Shown in pieces: positions 1 through 8,784 of a stretch of DNA of 64,000 nucleotides. The translations under genes were made by a program, and so were the position numbers. The notes beneath the pieces are model-generated. The model did not search any database. It had not been told where the DNA came from and saw only the letters and a program-made list of their open reading frames with translations. How positions within the stretch are numbered: the stretch's first letter is position 1; each line of letters starts with the position of its first letter. The stretch is taken from the NCBI GenBank assembly GCA_963714425.1, contig CAVQOI010000001.1, positions 186,001 to 250,000 of the forward strand, written 5' to 3'. The DNA is from DATCYX01 sp963714425 (GTDB taxonomy: Bacteria; Chloroflexota; Anaerolineae; Anaerolineales; UBA4823).

Positions 1-687
1 CGTGACGACATCGAACTCAACAACTTTTTCGACCTCATCCCCAAAGAAAGTGATCCGGTATCCGAACTGGTCCTGGTAAGCTGGAATGATCTCGAGCGTA
101 TCGCCGCGTACGCGGAATTTGCCAGGACTCAGGTCCAGGTCGTTGCGCTCGTATTGGCCCTCAATGAGCTGGCGTAGCAGGGCGTTGCGGCGGTACACTT
201 TTCCGCTCTCCAGGTTTATCACAACTCGACCATAAGCATCTGGGTTGCCGATGCCGTAGATGCACGAGACCGACGCAACGATGATCACATCTTTGCGTGA
301 CATGAGTGCAGTGGTTGCTGCGAGGCGCAGCCGTTCGATCTCCTCATTAATATCGCTGTCTTTTTCGATGTACAGGTCGTGGCGTGGGACATAAGCCTCG
401 GGCTGGTAGTAATCGTAGTAAGAAACAAAGTATTCGACCGCGTTTTCCGGAAAGAAATCTTTGAATTCCGCGTAAAGCTGTGCCGCCAAAGTCTTATTGT
501 GAGCCATGACAAGAGCGGGCATGTTCAGCTTCTCGATGATCGAGGCGACAGTGTAGGTTTTTCCTGTCCCTGTGGCGCCAAGCAAGACTTGATGGCGGTA
601 GCCTTTATCTAAGCCTTCCACTAGCTGGCGGATGGCTTCCGGCTGGTCACCGGTGGGCAGAAAGGGGGCACGTAGTTTGAAGTCCAT
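1..687 (-). CDS. uvrB: excinuclease ABC subunit B, N-terminal part (runs off window)
   Basis: DNA damage-recognition helicase subunit of UvrABC nucleotide excision repair. The minus strand is open from an ATG at 687 to the window edge (229 codons), so the gene continues to the left. It begins MDFKLRAPFLPTGDQPEAI, then has the Walker A motif GATGTGKT near residue 38, the MAHNKTLAAQL segment, and the UvrB beta-hairpin YYDYYQPEAYVP near residue 93 that clamps DNA. A promoter and an operator-like sequence shared with recA lie just upstream at 748-767, which fits SOS-type control. Family assignment is secure; only the first third of the protein can be inspected. Confidence 0.96.
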   Translation of the reverse strand, partial: MDFKLRAPFLPTGDQPEAIRQLVEGLDKGYRHQVLLGATGTGKTYTVASIIEKLNMPALVMAHNKTLAAQLYAEFKDFFPENAVEYFVSYYDYYQPEAYVPRHDLYIEKDSDINEEIERLRLAATTALMSRKDVIIVASVSCIYGIGNPDAYGRVVINLESGKVYRRNALLRQLIEGQYERNDLDLSPGKFRVRGDTLEIIPAYQDQFGYRITFFGDEVEKVVEFDVVT

Positions 688-747
688 GGTCAGGGTTATA
701 TCTTCAGCGTGGCATTCGGTCAATTGTGAAGCGCAACAGGGGGGCGT

Positions 748-767
748 ATTATAACACAAATGTGCTA
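748..767 (-). promoter_or_regulatory. uvrB promoter -10 with SOS-box-like operator
   Basis: On the minus strand a -10 TATAAT (753-748) is preceded directly by TAGCACATTTGTGTTA (767-752). The CATTTGTGyTA core is also found at the recA promoter, in the same position relative to the -10. The sequence resembles the GAAC-N4-GTTC LexA boxes of Gram-positive bacteria. The -35 is weak. LexA binding is inferred from the two shared sites and the gene types. Confidence 0.55.
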
Positions 768-770
768 ATT

Positions 771-1847
771 TCAGTCTCTCACATAGATCGGATTGCTGAG
801 AATCCAGCTTCGCTTCCTGCCAAGATAATCGATATACACTTCAACCCGATATACCCCAGGTTCGGTTGTGATGTGGGTGCATGTCTCGCGTCCACGCCAG
901 GATTTGAGTACGTGGCCGTCTTTTATGAGGCTGCATTCCGCCCGGCGTGGCAGGCGGATTTGAAGCGTGACCCCATGTTTGGCGGGAAGCTCGTCGCCCA
1001 TCCAAGCCTGGGAGTCTTTTCCCTGGGCTGTGAAGCGGAATCCTTTTGTTGATGCAGGAAGGTCATAACCGATGAAGGCATGACCCTGCGCCAGAGCGTC
1101 CAGTACTAGGCGCCGGTCTTTAGCCAATTCACCAGTGAGGGGTGCAGGCAAGAGCAGGTGCGTGTTAATGGTTCGGAAGTGAAATTCGTAAGGGAAAAGC
1201 GTGCGGTGCAGTGGGCCCATGGTAGCAGGTAAAGCATGAGCGTCGGACCCGCCAATAGCAACGATGCGCTGACCATTCTTCAGCAATTCATCCCACTTAA
1301 GTAGCGCATGTGGATGTGGGCCACGGGCGATGCGTTTGGGGAAGTACGCATAGAAAAGGGCATGCAGCTTGGTCTTCAGGAGTGCTTTAAACTCAGAGAA
1401 GCCATTCCAAAGTTCCAAGCCGGTATAACCCTGAACATCCCAGGCTTCCCAGGAAATATCCGCCTCCCCTACTGCTGGCGCAGCCGGATCAACAGGATGT
1501 GCGATGAACGAAATCCCCTCTGCTTTCTTGGCAGCGTTAATCAGAAGTTGCGGGTCATGTGCCAAAGTTGCCAGCTCTCGATTTGCACCGAATACCAGCA
1601 GGTGGTTCTTCTGTGGGTCACGCTTTTGGTCGTGGACTTCCTCACCGACGAGCAGAAGGATACGCTTGTCGCCATCCTGGTAGATGTCCTCAGGACCGTT
1701 CACTAAGACATTGTGATCGGTAACCACCACCGCATCTAGACCTGTGGCAAGTCCAGCCTTCACGATCTCGAGGTGTGAATAATGACCGTCGGAATATGGT
1801 GTATGCATGTGCAGGTTGATCACAACTTCATGCATGGGGGTCTGCAT
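771..1847 (-). CDS. PHP-domain metal-dependent phosphoesterase (CehA/McbA-like)
   Basis: 358 aa. The N-terminus carries PHP signatures: an HxH pair (NLHMHTPYSDG, residues 11-21), the VVVTDHN strand around residue 43, EEVH near 70, FIAHPVD near 116 and a late SDAHA near 200, which together would build a di- or trinuclear metal site. The C-terminal ~100 residues look like the beta-rich domain of CehA/McbA-type proteins. The substrate cannot be read from sequence; PHP enzymes hydrolyse phosphoesters, polymerase-associated products or small phosphorylated metabolites. A Met at codon 5 is an alternative start. The stop codon adjoins the uvrB promoter, so this gene lies just upstream of uvrB on the same strand. 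Confidence 0.85.
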   Translation of the reverse strand: MQTPMHEVVINLHMHTPYSDGHYSHLEIVKAGLATGLDAVVVTDHNVLVNGPEDIYQDGDKRILLLVGEEVHDQKRDPQKNHLLVFGANRELATLAHDPQLLINAAKKAEGISFIAHPVDPAAPAVGEADISWEAWDVQGYTGLELWNGFSEFKALLKTKLHALFYAYFPKRIARGPHPHALLKWDELLKNGQRIVAIGGSDAHALPATMGPLHRTLFPYEFHFRTINTHLLLPAPLTGELAKDRRLVLDALAQGHAFIGYDLPASTKGFRFTAQGKDSQAWMGDELPAKHGVTLQIRLPRRAECSLIKDGHVLKSWRGRETCTHITTEPGVYRVEVYIDYLGRKRSWILSNPIYVRD

Positions 1848-1935
1848 CCTTCAACGATGGCGATATGGGCATCATGGATTTCGATATAGCAGGATGGCTA
1901 CTCACGCTCAACATTCTCTATTACTCTAGCCTGAT

Positions 1936-1964
1936 TTGACGAAATTTCGGCGCGAAGGTATAAT
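1936..1964 (+). promoter_or_regulatory. sigma70-type promoter of secG
   Basis: TTGACG (1936-1941), 17-bp spacer, perfect TATAAT (1959-1964). The expected start near 1971 leaves a short leader before secG at 2007. Consensus match and spacing are very good. Confidence 0.75.
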
Positions 1965-2006
1965 CCGCCTGCCTATTGTAAAGTATGAAATTATGCGGAG
2001 GAAGTT

Positions 2007-2231
2007 GTGGAAGTATACCTGAATATTGCATTGATTATCACCTCAATTGCCCTGATCATCGGCGTCATCTTACAGAGTAAGGGTGCTGGTCTGGGTGGAC
2101 TGACTGGCTCGGATACGGGGGGCATCTTCACCGCCCGGCGCGGCATCGAGAAAATCTTATTTCGAGTGACCATCGGGCTGAGTATATTGTTCTTCTTGCT
2201 GGCTATCACAACGGTGATCATCAAAGGATAG
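2007..2231 (+). CDS. secG: preprotein translocase subunit SecG
   Basis: Small accessory subunit of the SecYEG protein-export channel in the cytoplasmic membrane. 74 aa with two hydrophobic helices (about 5-24 and 52-71) joined by the family's Gly-rich loop (SKGAGLGGLTGSDTGG) followed by TARRG. Length and layout are typical. The GTG start is preceded by a GCGGAGGAAG ribosome-binding site at about 1995-2004. The next gene, a secreted solute-binding protein, starts 1 bp after the stop, so the two are probably co-transcribed. Confidence 0.94.
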   Translation: MEVYLNIALIITSIALIIGVILQSKGAGLGGLTGSDTGGIFTARRGIEKILFRVTIGLSILFFLLAITTVIIKG

Positions 2232-2232
2232 A

Positions 2233-3930
2233 TTGAAAAGGCTGCGCTGGCAACTACTTATCGTGGTGCTGGCACTGGCGACTATCGTGGTGCTGCTGCT
2301 TGTACAGCAGCAGCCGAACGTTGCCCAGCCGCCGGCTCTTATCCAACCGGTGACAGGGGGCGTCTATACTGAAGCGATCATTGGCACCTTTGGTCGCCTC
2401 AACCCAATTCTGGATAGCTACAATCCCGCAGATCGAGACGCAAGCCGGCTCCTCTTCAGCGCGTTGATTCGTTTTGATACCCAGGGTTTGCCCCAAGCTG
2501 ATCTGGCAGAGTCGTGGGGCGTGTCTGCGGATGGCAGTGTATACAATTTCTCAATCCGGCCTGCGGCAGTCTGGCACGATGGTGAGCCTGTGACCAGCGC
2601 GGATGTAGCTTTCACAATCGAGACAATGCGCAGTGAAGAGATTCCACTCCCAGTGGATTTGCGCCAGCTTTGGGATCAGGTAGAAGTTAATGTGCTGGAT
2701 GATAAAACCATACAATTTCGCCTGCCGGAGCCTTTTGCACCCTTCTTGGACTACCTGTCTTTTGGTGTGCTGCCCAGACACATTCTCAATGGGATGTCCC
2801 CGGCGGAAATAATCGATGCAGAATTTAATCTGAATCCCGTGGGCAGTGGACCATATCGTTTCGACCACTTCATATCTAGCCAGGGACAAATCCAGGGGGT
2901 TGTGTTCTCTGCTTTTGATGAGTATTATCAAGGCCGACCATTTATCGACCAGATCGTATTTCAATATTACGTAGATGCACAATCCGCCTTCACAGCCTAC
3001 CAGAGTGGTGAAGTGCTTGGCATCAGCCAGGTGACAGAGGACATCCTTGGTGAAATATTAAGTTCTCCAGATCTTAACCTCTACTCCAGCCGATTGCCGT
3101 CATTAACACTGATTTATTTCAACCTGGATATCCCAGACCTTGACTTTTTTCAAGACGCAACCCTGCGCCGAGCTCTCCTGATGGGACTCAATCGCCAGCG
3201 AATGGTGGACCAGCTGCTCAATGGGCAGGCAATCCTTGCTGATGGGCCGATCTTCCCAGGCACCTGGGGATATTACGAGGACATTGAGCGTATCAGTTAC
3301 AACCCCACAGCCGCCCTGGAAGCGATTAAGGCTGCAGGTTACACTATTCCTGCTGAAGGGGGACAAACCCGTCAGCGCGAAGGTGAAAGATTTTCATTTG
3401 AGATGGTTTATCCCGATAATCCCGTGCATCAAGCGATTGTTGAGATGATCAAGGCTGACTGGGCAGCCCTTGGCGTTGAGGTAATCCTCAAACCGGTGGG
3501 ATATGAACAGCTTGTGGAAGACTATCTGGAGCCACGCGAGTACCAGGCTGCGCTGGTGGATATCAATCTTACGCGCTATGCGGACCCGGACCCATATCCT
3601 TTTTGGGATCAAGCCCAGACGACGGGAGGGCAGAATTACGCTATGTGGAACGACCGGCGGGCCAGCGAATTCCTCGAACTAGCGCGGGTTACTGTCGATA
3701 TCGCCGAACGCGCGAAAGCCTATCGCAATTTCCAGGTGCGTTTCGCAGCTGAGCTGCCAGCCCTCCCATTGTTCTACCCAGTCTATTCCTATGCCGTAGA
3801 CCCTCAAGTGCAAGGCGTGCAGATCGGACCCTTGTTTGACCCAAGCGATCGCTTCGCCTCGATATCAAGCTGGTACTTGCTGGCTAGAAGACCTGTCGGT
3901 CTAACGGAAACAGCGACACCTACCCCTTAA
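2233..3930 (+). CDS. ABC transporter substrate-binding protein, family 5 (peptide/nickel type)
   Basis: 565 aa extracytoplasmic solute-binding protein of the SBP_bac_5 (OppA/DppA) family. An N-terminal hydrophobic stretch (residues 10-24) acts as signal or anchor; no lipobox Cys is evident. Family signatures include GGVYTEAIIGTFGRLNPILD near residue 42, LAESWGVSADGSVYNFSIRP near 91, WHDGEPVTSADVAFT near 114 and a C-terminal YPVYSYAVDPQVQG segment. The start is TTG, 1 bp after secG, with the RBS inside secG. No permease or ATPase genes adjoin it, so it is an orphan binding protein whose partners lie elsewhere. Ligand unknown; oligopeptides are typical. Confidence 0.88.
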   Translation: MKRLRWQLLIVVLALATIVVLLLVQQQPNVAQPPALIQPVTGGVYTEAIIGTFGRLNPILDSYNPADRDASRLLFSALIRFDTQGLPQADLAESWGVSADGSVYNFSIRPAAVWHDGEPVTSADVAFTIETMRSEEIPLPVDLRQLWDQVEVNVLDDKTIQFRLPEPFAPFLDYLSFGVLPRHILNGMSPAEIIDAEFNLNPVGSGPYRFDHFISSQGQIQGVVFSAFDEYYQGRPFIDQIVFQYYVDAQSAFTAYQSGEVLGISQVTEDILGEILSSPDLNLYSSRLPSLTLIYFNLDIPDLDFFQDATLRRALLMGLNRQRMVDQLLNGQAILADGPIFPGTWGYYEDIERISYNPTAALEAIKAAGYTIPAEGGQTRQREGERFSFEMVYPDNPVHQAIVEMIKADWAALGVEVILKPVGYEQLVEDYLEPREYQAALVDINLTRYADPDPYPFWDQAQTTGGQNYAMWNDRRASEFLELARVTVDIAERAKAYRNFQVRFAAELPALPLFYPVYSYAVDPQVQGVQIGPLFDPSDRFASISSWYLLARRPVGLTETATPTP

Positions 3931-3944
3931 ACCGAACGCACAAC

Positions 3945-5537
3945 TCAAGGTAAACGAGAGTAGACACGCCTGTACAGGTTATAGATCTCGTAGATTGAAC
4001 GGATATAGCGCCGGGTCTCCTCGAAACGCACAATCTCGACGAAAAGATCTGGGTCATCGCCAGCAATCTCCCGCCAAGCGATGGCATTCCCAGGACCGCC
4101 ATTATAGGCCGCGAGAGCTGCGTACACATCGCCATCCAAGAAATCCCGCCACTTTGCTAGGTATTCCGAACCCAAACGCACGCTGACCACCGGTCGGTAA
4201 AGGTCTTGATCCGTGTAGTTTGGCGGCCAGCCCAGATTGCCGGCTATTTCGTGGCCCGTGGCAGGAATGATCTGCATCAGCCCGCGCGCCCCGGCAGTGG
4301 ACCGCACAAACCCCTCGAAGGCGCTCTCCTGGCGCACAACGCTCAGCAAGAATAACGGGTGGAATCCATGCTCGTGTGCTGCTGGCAGGATAAGGTCCGA
4401 AAAATACGCCCCAAAACGAATGTGGTTAAAATAAGCAGGTGCGCTCAAGGTCTCTGCATCGCTCATCCCTGCCAGGTCGAGCACCTGGCGAGCAGAGAGG
4501 ATTGCGGACCGATAGAGGCCGATTTCGTGCAAATAGCCTGTCAGCAAGAAGCTTCCTACAACATCGGATTGTAAAGCCAGGCGTAGAGATTCGAATTCCT
4601 GGCGTGCCTCTTCTAATAATCCCAGCTCCCACAACTCCGTACCGCGCACCATGCGTGGATCCCCGAGGAGTGGTACCACAGAAGCGAGGTCCTGGTCTTG
4701 GGGAAGATTGAATGTTGTTCTTAGCCAGACTTGGGCTTCAGAGTGCTCGACGCTCAGGTCAACTGCCAGATCGTATTGGTCGGGCGGCTGAAAAGGCTGG
4801 CGCTGGCGCAGCAGGTCGAAAGCACGCTCGGAGTAGTATCCAGTCGGATCAACATTGGCAGATTGTTGCCAGGCTGCAGCCGCCGCGCTTGCATCACCCA
4901 TGGCGAGCTGGCTCTTTCCCTGCCAAAGATAAGCCGCCGCTCGCTCTTCCGGAGTTGTAGCGTTCTCCAGGACACGCTGGAAGGCTATTAATGCCCCCTC
5001 ATGATCACCCAGGCGCGCACGCGCTATCCCAGCCAAAAAGCGCGCCCGCGCAGCCTGTTCGTAACCAGGATATTCTGCGGCGACGCGTTCCCAAAGCAAG
5101 CCTGCCTGGACAAGATCGCCTGCAAGCTCTGCTACCAGGGCAGCATCATAGAGGAATTCACCGGCGCGGGGATGGTTTGGCGCTGCGGTAACGAAATCTA
5201 GCAGGGTCAGAATGGCTTCCGGGAATTGGTCGAGAAATTCCCACTGGGTATAGGCCTTTTGTTCCCAGGCTCGATCCCAGAAACGGTCGTCGCCATAGTT
5301 CTGGATGATTTGATCCCATTGGGCGATGGCGTCTTGATACCCTCCGAGAGCGCGCAGGCTCAGTCCATTGTAATAGTGCGCAGTTGCCGGGTAAGCCGAG
5401 CCAGCCTGGAAATAGCGATCGAAGGCAGCGATGGCAACCCCATATTCACCAGCGAAGTAATCCACAATGCCGCGGTTCAATTCGTCTACCGGGATACCCG
5501 CATCTACCAGAGCAACCAGTGCCACGTAAGAAGTCAC
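3945..5537 (-). CDS. TPR-lytic transglycosylase, C-terminal part after a frameshift
   Basis: Murein lytic transglycosylase part of a gene split by a single-base frameshift near 5532. Reading resumes in this frame as SYVALVALVDAGIPVDELNR and continues through TPR-like repeats to an SLT (Slt70/GH23-type) domain. That domain has the catalytic-Glu motif VVRQESAFEG, GARGLMQIIPATG, and the C-terminal AAYNGGPGNA. It would cleave the MurNAc-GlcNAc bond to make anhydromuropeptides. Removing one T restores an 812-aa protein with the upstream part (5446-6384). The open frame continues upstream to 5849, but those residues are out-of-frame noise. The gene is convergent with the solute-binding protein gene, 14 bp away. 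Confidence 0.85.
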   Translation of the reverse strand: MTSYVALVALVDAGIPVDELNRGIVDYFAGEYGVAIAAFDRYFQAGSAYPATAHYYNGLSLRALGGYQDAIAQWDQIIQNYGDDRFWDRAWEQKAYTQWEFLDQFPEAILTLLDFVTAAPNHPRAGEFLYDAALVAELAGDLVQAGLLWERVAAEYPGYEQAARARFLAGIARARLGDHEGALIAFQRVLENATTPEERAAAYLWQGKSQLAMGDASAAAAAWQQSANVDPTGYYSERAFDLLRQRQPFQPPDQYDLAVDLSVEHSEAQVWLRTTFNLPQDQDLASVVPLLGDPRMVRGTELWELGLLEEARQEFESLRLALQSDVVGSFLLTGYLHEIGLYRSAILSARQVLDLAGMSDAETLSAPAYFNHIRFGAYFSDLILPAAHEHGFHPLFLLSVVRQESAFEGFVRSTAGARGLMQIIPATGHEIAGNLGWPPNYTDQDLYRPVVSVRLGSEYLAKWRDFLDGDVYAALAAYNGGPGNAIAWREIAGDDPDLFVEIVRFEETRRYIRSIYEIYNLYRRVYSRLP

Positions 5538-6384
5538 GCGAGGCGGGATAGTTATTGACCGCATCCTGGTAGGCTGCATAAGCCTGCTCGTTGTCGCCTT
5601 TTGCGATGTAGGCTTGACCGATGAGCAGGTCCATTTGAGCCTTGGTGAAGTCGCTATCTGTGCGCCTATAAATTTCCAAGTATAGTCCCAGGGCAGTGTC
5701 GTAGTCTCCGACCGCAGCATGAGAACGAGCGATCTTGATTTCGATGGGCAGGCTAGCCAGCAGGCTGGGAGCCAGTAATGCGCTGCGATAATCCACCAGT
5801 GCCTCGCCATAGCGCCCGGCAGACTCGAGGGCATCGCCGCGTATGTCAAGGATATAGGCGTCGATTAGTCCAGGGCGTATGGTCAAGTAGTTCAGATATG
5901 CGTCAGCAGCCTCACTCTGCCTGCCTGCAGTAGAGAGCGCCTGACCCAGAGCAAAATGGGCGTATGGCACATGGAGCGATTGGGGATAGGTCTGGATGAG
6001 CTGATTAAGCGCCTGGATAGCACCCTCTGGGTCGCCAGCTTGGATCCGCGTCCTGCCAATACCCAATAGTGCGGCGCTTTGGATATCCTCCTCGGAGCTA
6101 TTTGCTCGAGCGCTTTCGTATTCTAGCAAGGCGCGATCCCAATCGCCGGCGAAGCGCGCCTCATCCCCACTCTGAATGCGTGCCGCGGGAAGCGGCGTGG
6201 GTATAGGAGGCAGGGTCACAGTGGGCGTGGGGATTGGGGTGGATGGCGAGGTGGTGGGTGTCGCGCTGGCTTGTGGTATGCCCGTGGGTAACACCTCAGT
6301 GATGCCCTCGACCAGCGTGCAGGCTAATGTGAAAGAAGCAACTACGAGGACGTAACCAGCAGCACGAAGGTTTATTAATCTCAC
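5446..6384 (-). CDS. TPR-lytic transglycosylase, N-terminal lipoprotein part before the frameshift
   Basis: N-terminal part of the same broken gene. The GTG start at 6384 gives MRLINLRAAGYVLVV followed by a lipobox-like FTLAC, so the product is probably a lipoprotein. A Thr/Pro-rich linker (residues ~38-65) comes next, then several TPR-type helical repeats of the kind that precede the SLT domain in Slt70-like enzymes. After NNYPASRD the frame goes wrong (FLRGTGCSGRC) and stops at 5446. Deleting one T near 5532 gives RDSYVALVALVDAG and rejoins the C-terminal part. This could be a real null allele or an assembly error. Confidence 0.82.
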   Translation of the reverse strand: MRLINLRAAGYVLVVASFTLACTLVEGITEVLPTGIPQASATPTTSPSTPIPTPTVTLPPIPTPLPAARIQSGDEARFAGDWDRALLEYESARANSSEEDIQSAALLGIGRTRIQAGDPEGAIQALNQLIQTYPQSLHVPYAHFALGQALSTAGRQSEAADAYLNYLTIRPGLIDAYILDIRGDALESAGRYGEALVDYRSALLAPSLLASLPIEIKIARSHAAVGDYDTALGLYLEIYRRTDSDFTKAQMDLLIGQAYIAKGDNEQAYAAYQDAVNNYPASRDFLRGTGCSGRCGYPGRRIEPRHCGLLRW

Positions 6385-6487
6385 GGGGCGATTCTATCAC
6401 AGCAAAAAACAGGATGTGCAAAACACCAATATGGCTGCGCCGCACACCCTATATCCAGCTTAGATTGTGAGTCGATGTGGAGACTGA

Positions 6488-6892
6488 TTAATAATTCACT
6501 ACACGAGGCAGTTTCTTCGCTTGAGTAACCCAGCTCTTGACCTGCGCTAGGGTCGGTAGCTTTCGTACCAGTTTCTTTTCTTCGTTTACAGAGACCATCT
6601 TCTCGAATAGGTTTTCTGCATTACGTTGGGCCAGCTCCACAACTGTGTCGACACCAGATCGCTCCAGCAGGTCGGAATATTCTTCGCCGACACCGTTGAT
6701 GCGAAACAGGTCTACATGATTCACCCAGGTGAGTACCAGGGCGTCGCTGATGCCGGCCTTTTCAGCGATTGTCTTGCGCCCTTTGGGCGTTGAGCCCATA
6801 TCAAGCAGAGCAGTGACATTTGTAATTCCTGCCATTTTCAGCTTCCCGGAAAAGACTGGTCCAATACCCTCAACATCGATTAGTTTTGGCAT
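6488..6892 (-). CDS. DUF4332 helix-hairpin-helix protein
   Basis: 134 aa. It contains two helix-hairpin-helix-like motifs, IDVEGIGPVFSGKLKMAGI near the start and FRINGVGEEYSDLLERSGV near residue 62, the arrangement of the DUF4332 family. Such motifs often contact nucleic-acid backbone, but no activity is known. A good AAGGAG site precedes the ATG. It follows the 66-aa gene at 6929-7129 on the same strand with a 36-bp gap, so the two probably form a small operon. Confidence 0.8.
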   Translation of the reverse strand: MPKLIDVEGIGPVFSGKLKMAGITNVTALLDMGSTPKGRKTIAEKAGISDALVLTWVNHVDLFRINGVGEEYSDLLERSGVDTVVELAQRNAENLFEKMVSVNEEKKLVRKLPTLAQVKSWVTQAKKLPRVVNY

Positions 6893-6928
6893 ATTATTCT
6901 CCTTGATTGATTGAAATTATGCGAAAGC

Positions 6929-7129
6929 TCATTTATCGCTGAAGAGGCCGCCGAGGCCTTTCATCAAGTCTTGCGGCAGCTTTCCACCGCTCAGTATTGT
7001 ATCGATCTGATCGGTGATGGGCTTGGGAAGGTGGTCTTTGAGAAAACCAATCACCAATTGGACAGCGCTTTTAGCCTGATCCTGGGTAATGCCAGTTTTT
7101 TGGGCAACAAGTTGAATCAATTCCTCCAT
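6929..7129 (-). CDS. small helical protein (DUF2267/DUF937-like, tentative)
   Basis: 66 aa starting MEELIQLVAQKTGITQDQAK. The ATG at 7129 is chosen because AGGAGG lies 7 nt upstream; the longer open frame to 7231 has no such site. The sequence is mostly helical, with a KTGI-x3-QA pattern seen in small DUF2267/DUF937-type proteins, and a Gly-rich end (GGKLPQDLMKGLGGLF). Function unknown. It is probably co-transcribed with the DUF4332 gene and is divergent from mtnA. Confidence 0.7.
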   Translation of the reverse strand: MEELIQLVAQKTGITQDQAKSAVQLVIGFLKDHLPKPITDQIDTILSGGKLPQDLMKGLGGLFSDK

Positions 7130-7283
7130 GTATTTACCTCCTGAGGTTCTCATGAGTGTGATCGCCGTTATATGCAATTCAGTTGTGGAAAATAAAGCCA
7201 GCCCTTGACAATCCGATACAATTATACACAAAATCTAAGTGTCGAGGATGCAGGTGAGCTACACAACCGCTCAGGTTGATTCT

Positions 7284-7312
7284 TTGACAATCCATGTGTT
7301 GCATGTTAAACT
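7284..7312 (+). promoter_or_regulatory. promoter of mtnA
   Basis: TTGACA (7284-7289), 17-bp spacer, TAAACT (7307-7312). It lies downstream of the earliest in-frame start (7239) and upstream of ATG 7344, which supports 7344 as the real start. Confidence 0.65.
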
Positions 7313-7343
7313 CTCGTCTGCTATCCAACCAGAAGCGAAAACC

Positions 7344-8390
7344 ATGCGCACCTTGGAATGGGATGATACACATAAATGCCTCCGCATGATCGACCAGCGC
7401 TTGTTGCCTGGTGAGTTCCACGTTGTCTGTTATGACGATGTGGACCAGGTTGCAGGAGCTATACGAGACATGGTAGTGCGTGGTGCACCGGCAATTGGCG
7501 CTGCAGCTGCCTTTGGATTGGCCTTAGCCGCTTATCAATCAGAGGCGAGCAATTCGGCATCTTTACTACTGGATCTGAAACAAGCAGCCGAAATGCTGCA
7601 TAAAGCCCGTCCGACAGCTGCGAACCTGGACTGGGCATTGCAGCGAGTGCTCAAGCGCAGCATTGATACTGATGGCGACCCAGAGGAGCTACGAGCGGCA
7701 GTGCTCGAGGAAGCCCAGCACATTGCCGATGAGGATGTGGAAATCAACCAACGTATGGCGCGACACGGTGCAACTTTGATTGACGATGGGGATACGGTAA
7801 TCCACCATTGCAATACCGGTTCGCTGGCGACTGTCGATTGGGGTACAGCACTCGGGGTGATACGTATGGCGCACGAACAAGGGAAGCGTGTACATGTGCT
7901 GGTAGATGAAACCCGTCCACGCCTGCAGGGAGCACGGCTGACAGCCTGGGAGCTGGAGCAATATGGCATTCCCTACGAGATCATCAGTGACAATGCTGCA
8001 GGATTTTTCTTGAGCTCCGGACAGGTGCAAAAAGTTCTTTTCGGCGCAGACAGGGTGGCTGCTAACGGCGACGTGGCGAACAAGATCGGCACATATATGC
8101 TGGCGCTGGCAGCAGAGGATAACAATGTCCCGGTTTATGCAGTGGTGCCCACCCCGACCATTGACCTTTCCCTGGGACACGGTGGATTGATCCCAATCGA
8201 AGAACGCGATGCAGAGGAGGTACTTGACCTGCAGGCTGGTGGGCAGGCTGTGATGCCCGCAGGCGCCGCTGCCCGCAACCCAGCATTTGATATCACCCCC
8301 TACCGCCTGTTGACTGCGATTGTCACCGAGAAAGGCATTGTCTACCCGCCGTTTAAGCAAAATATTGTTAAGATTGTGAAGGATCATTAA
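7344..8390 (+). CDS. mtnA: S-methyl-5-thioribose-1-phosphate isomerase
   Basis: 348 aa; converts methylthioribose-1-phosphate to methylthioribulose-1-phosphate in methionine salvage. Family motifs are RGAPAIGAAAAFG near residue 51, HHCNTGSLATVDWG near 154 (catalytic Cys), DETRPRLQGARLTAWEL near 191 and GADRVAANGDVANKIGTY near 234 (catalytic Asp). The sequence belongs to the eIF2B-like isomerase family and has the usual MtnA length. The start at 7344 is supported by the promoter at 7284-7312 and by homology beginning at MRTLEWDD. It is followed by a PfkB kinase and ahcY, a neighbourhood for recycling products of S-adenosylmethionine use. Ribose-1,5-bisphosphate isomerase is a less likely alternative. 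Confidence 0.92.
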   Translation: MRTLEWDDTHKCLRMIDQRLLPGEFHVVCYDDVDQVAGAIRDMVVRGAPAIGAAAAFGLALAAYQSEASNSASLLLDLKQAAEMLHKARPTAANLDWALQRVLKRSIDTDGDPEELRAAVLEEAQHIADEDVEINQRMARHGATLIDDGDTVIHHCNTGSLATVDWGTALGVIRMAHEQGKRVHVLVDETRPRLQGARLTAWELEQYGIPYEIISDNAAGFFLSSGQVQKVLFGADRVAANGDVANKIGTYMLALAAEDNNVPVYAVVPTPTIDLSLGHGGLIPIEERDAEEVLDLQAGGQAVMPAGAAARNPAFDITPYRLLTAIVTEKGIVYPPFKQNIVKIVKDH

Positions 8391-8463
8391 AGCCATCAGG
8401 AGAATCCTGCTCTGTGGCTGCATAATTTTCAGGGTATAGTCTCTTGCGCTCCCAAAATATGCT

Positions 8464-8784
8464 ATGAACATCGTTCTGACCGGCTCCGTTGCGTATGATT
8501 ATCTAATGATATTCCCAGGATATTTCCGTGATCATATCCTTCCGGATAAGCTGGAGAGCATCAGCCTGTCGTTTTTGGTTGAATCTATGGTGCGCATGCG
8601 CGGCGGAACAGCCCCGAATATCGCCTACACGCTATGCCCTGTTCGGAATACACCCCAGGCTGTTTGCCACCGTCGGCGAGGATTTCGAAGAGTACCGCCA
8701 GTGGCTGGAAGGGAAGGGAGTAGATACCTATTGGGCAAAGGTTATTCCGGGAGAGTACACTGCGTCGTTCTTTGCCAATACTGA
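8464..8784 (+). CDS. PfkB-family sugar/nucleoside kinase, N-terminal part before a frameshift
   Basis: The first ~57 codons are the start of a ribokinase-like (PfkB) kinase: MNIVLTGSVAYDYLMIFPG, then the GGTAPNIAY motif that binds the sugar. After position ~8634 the frame departs from the family (TLCPVRNTPQAVCHRRR) and stops at 8784. Removing one base near 8635 gives TLALFGIHPRLFATVGEDF and joins the C-terminal part (8636-9424) as a 319-aa kinase. The break may be real or an assembly error. Confidence 0.8.
   Translation: MNIVLTGSVAYDYLMIFPGYFRDHILPDKLESISLSFLVESMVRMRGGTAPNIAYTLCPVRNTPQAVCHRRRGFRRVPPVAGREGSRYLLGKGYSGRVHCVVLCQY

Noticed and set aside
7689..8471. 260-codon open frame on the minus strand
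   Set aside because: Antisense shadow of mtnA; no motif and no RBS.
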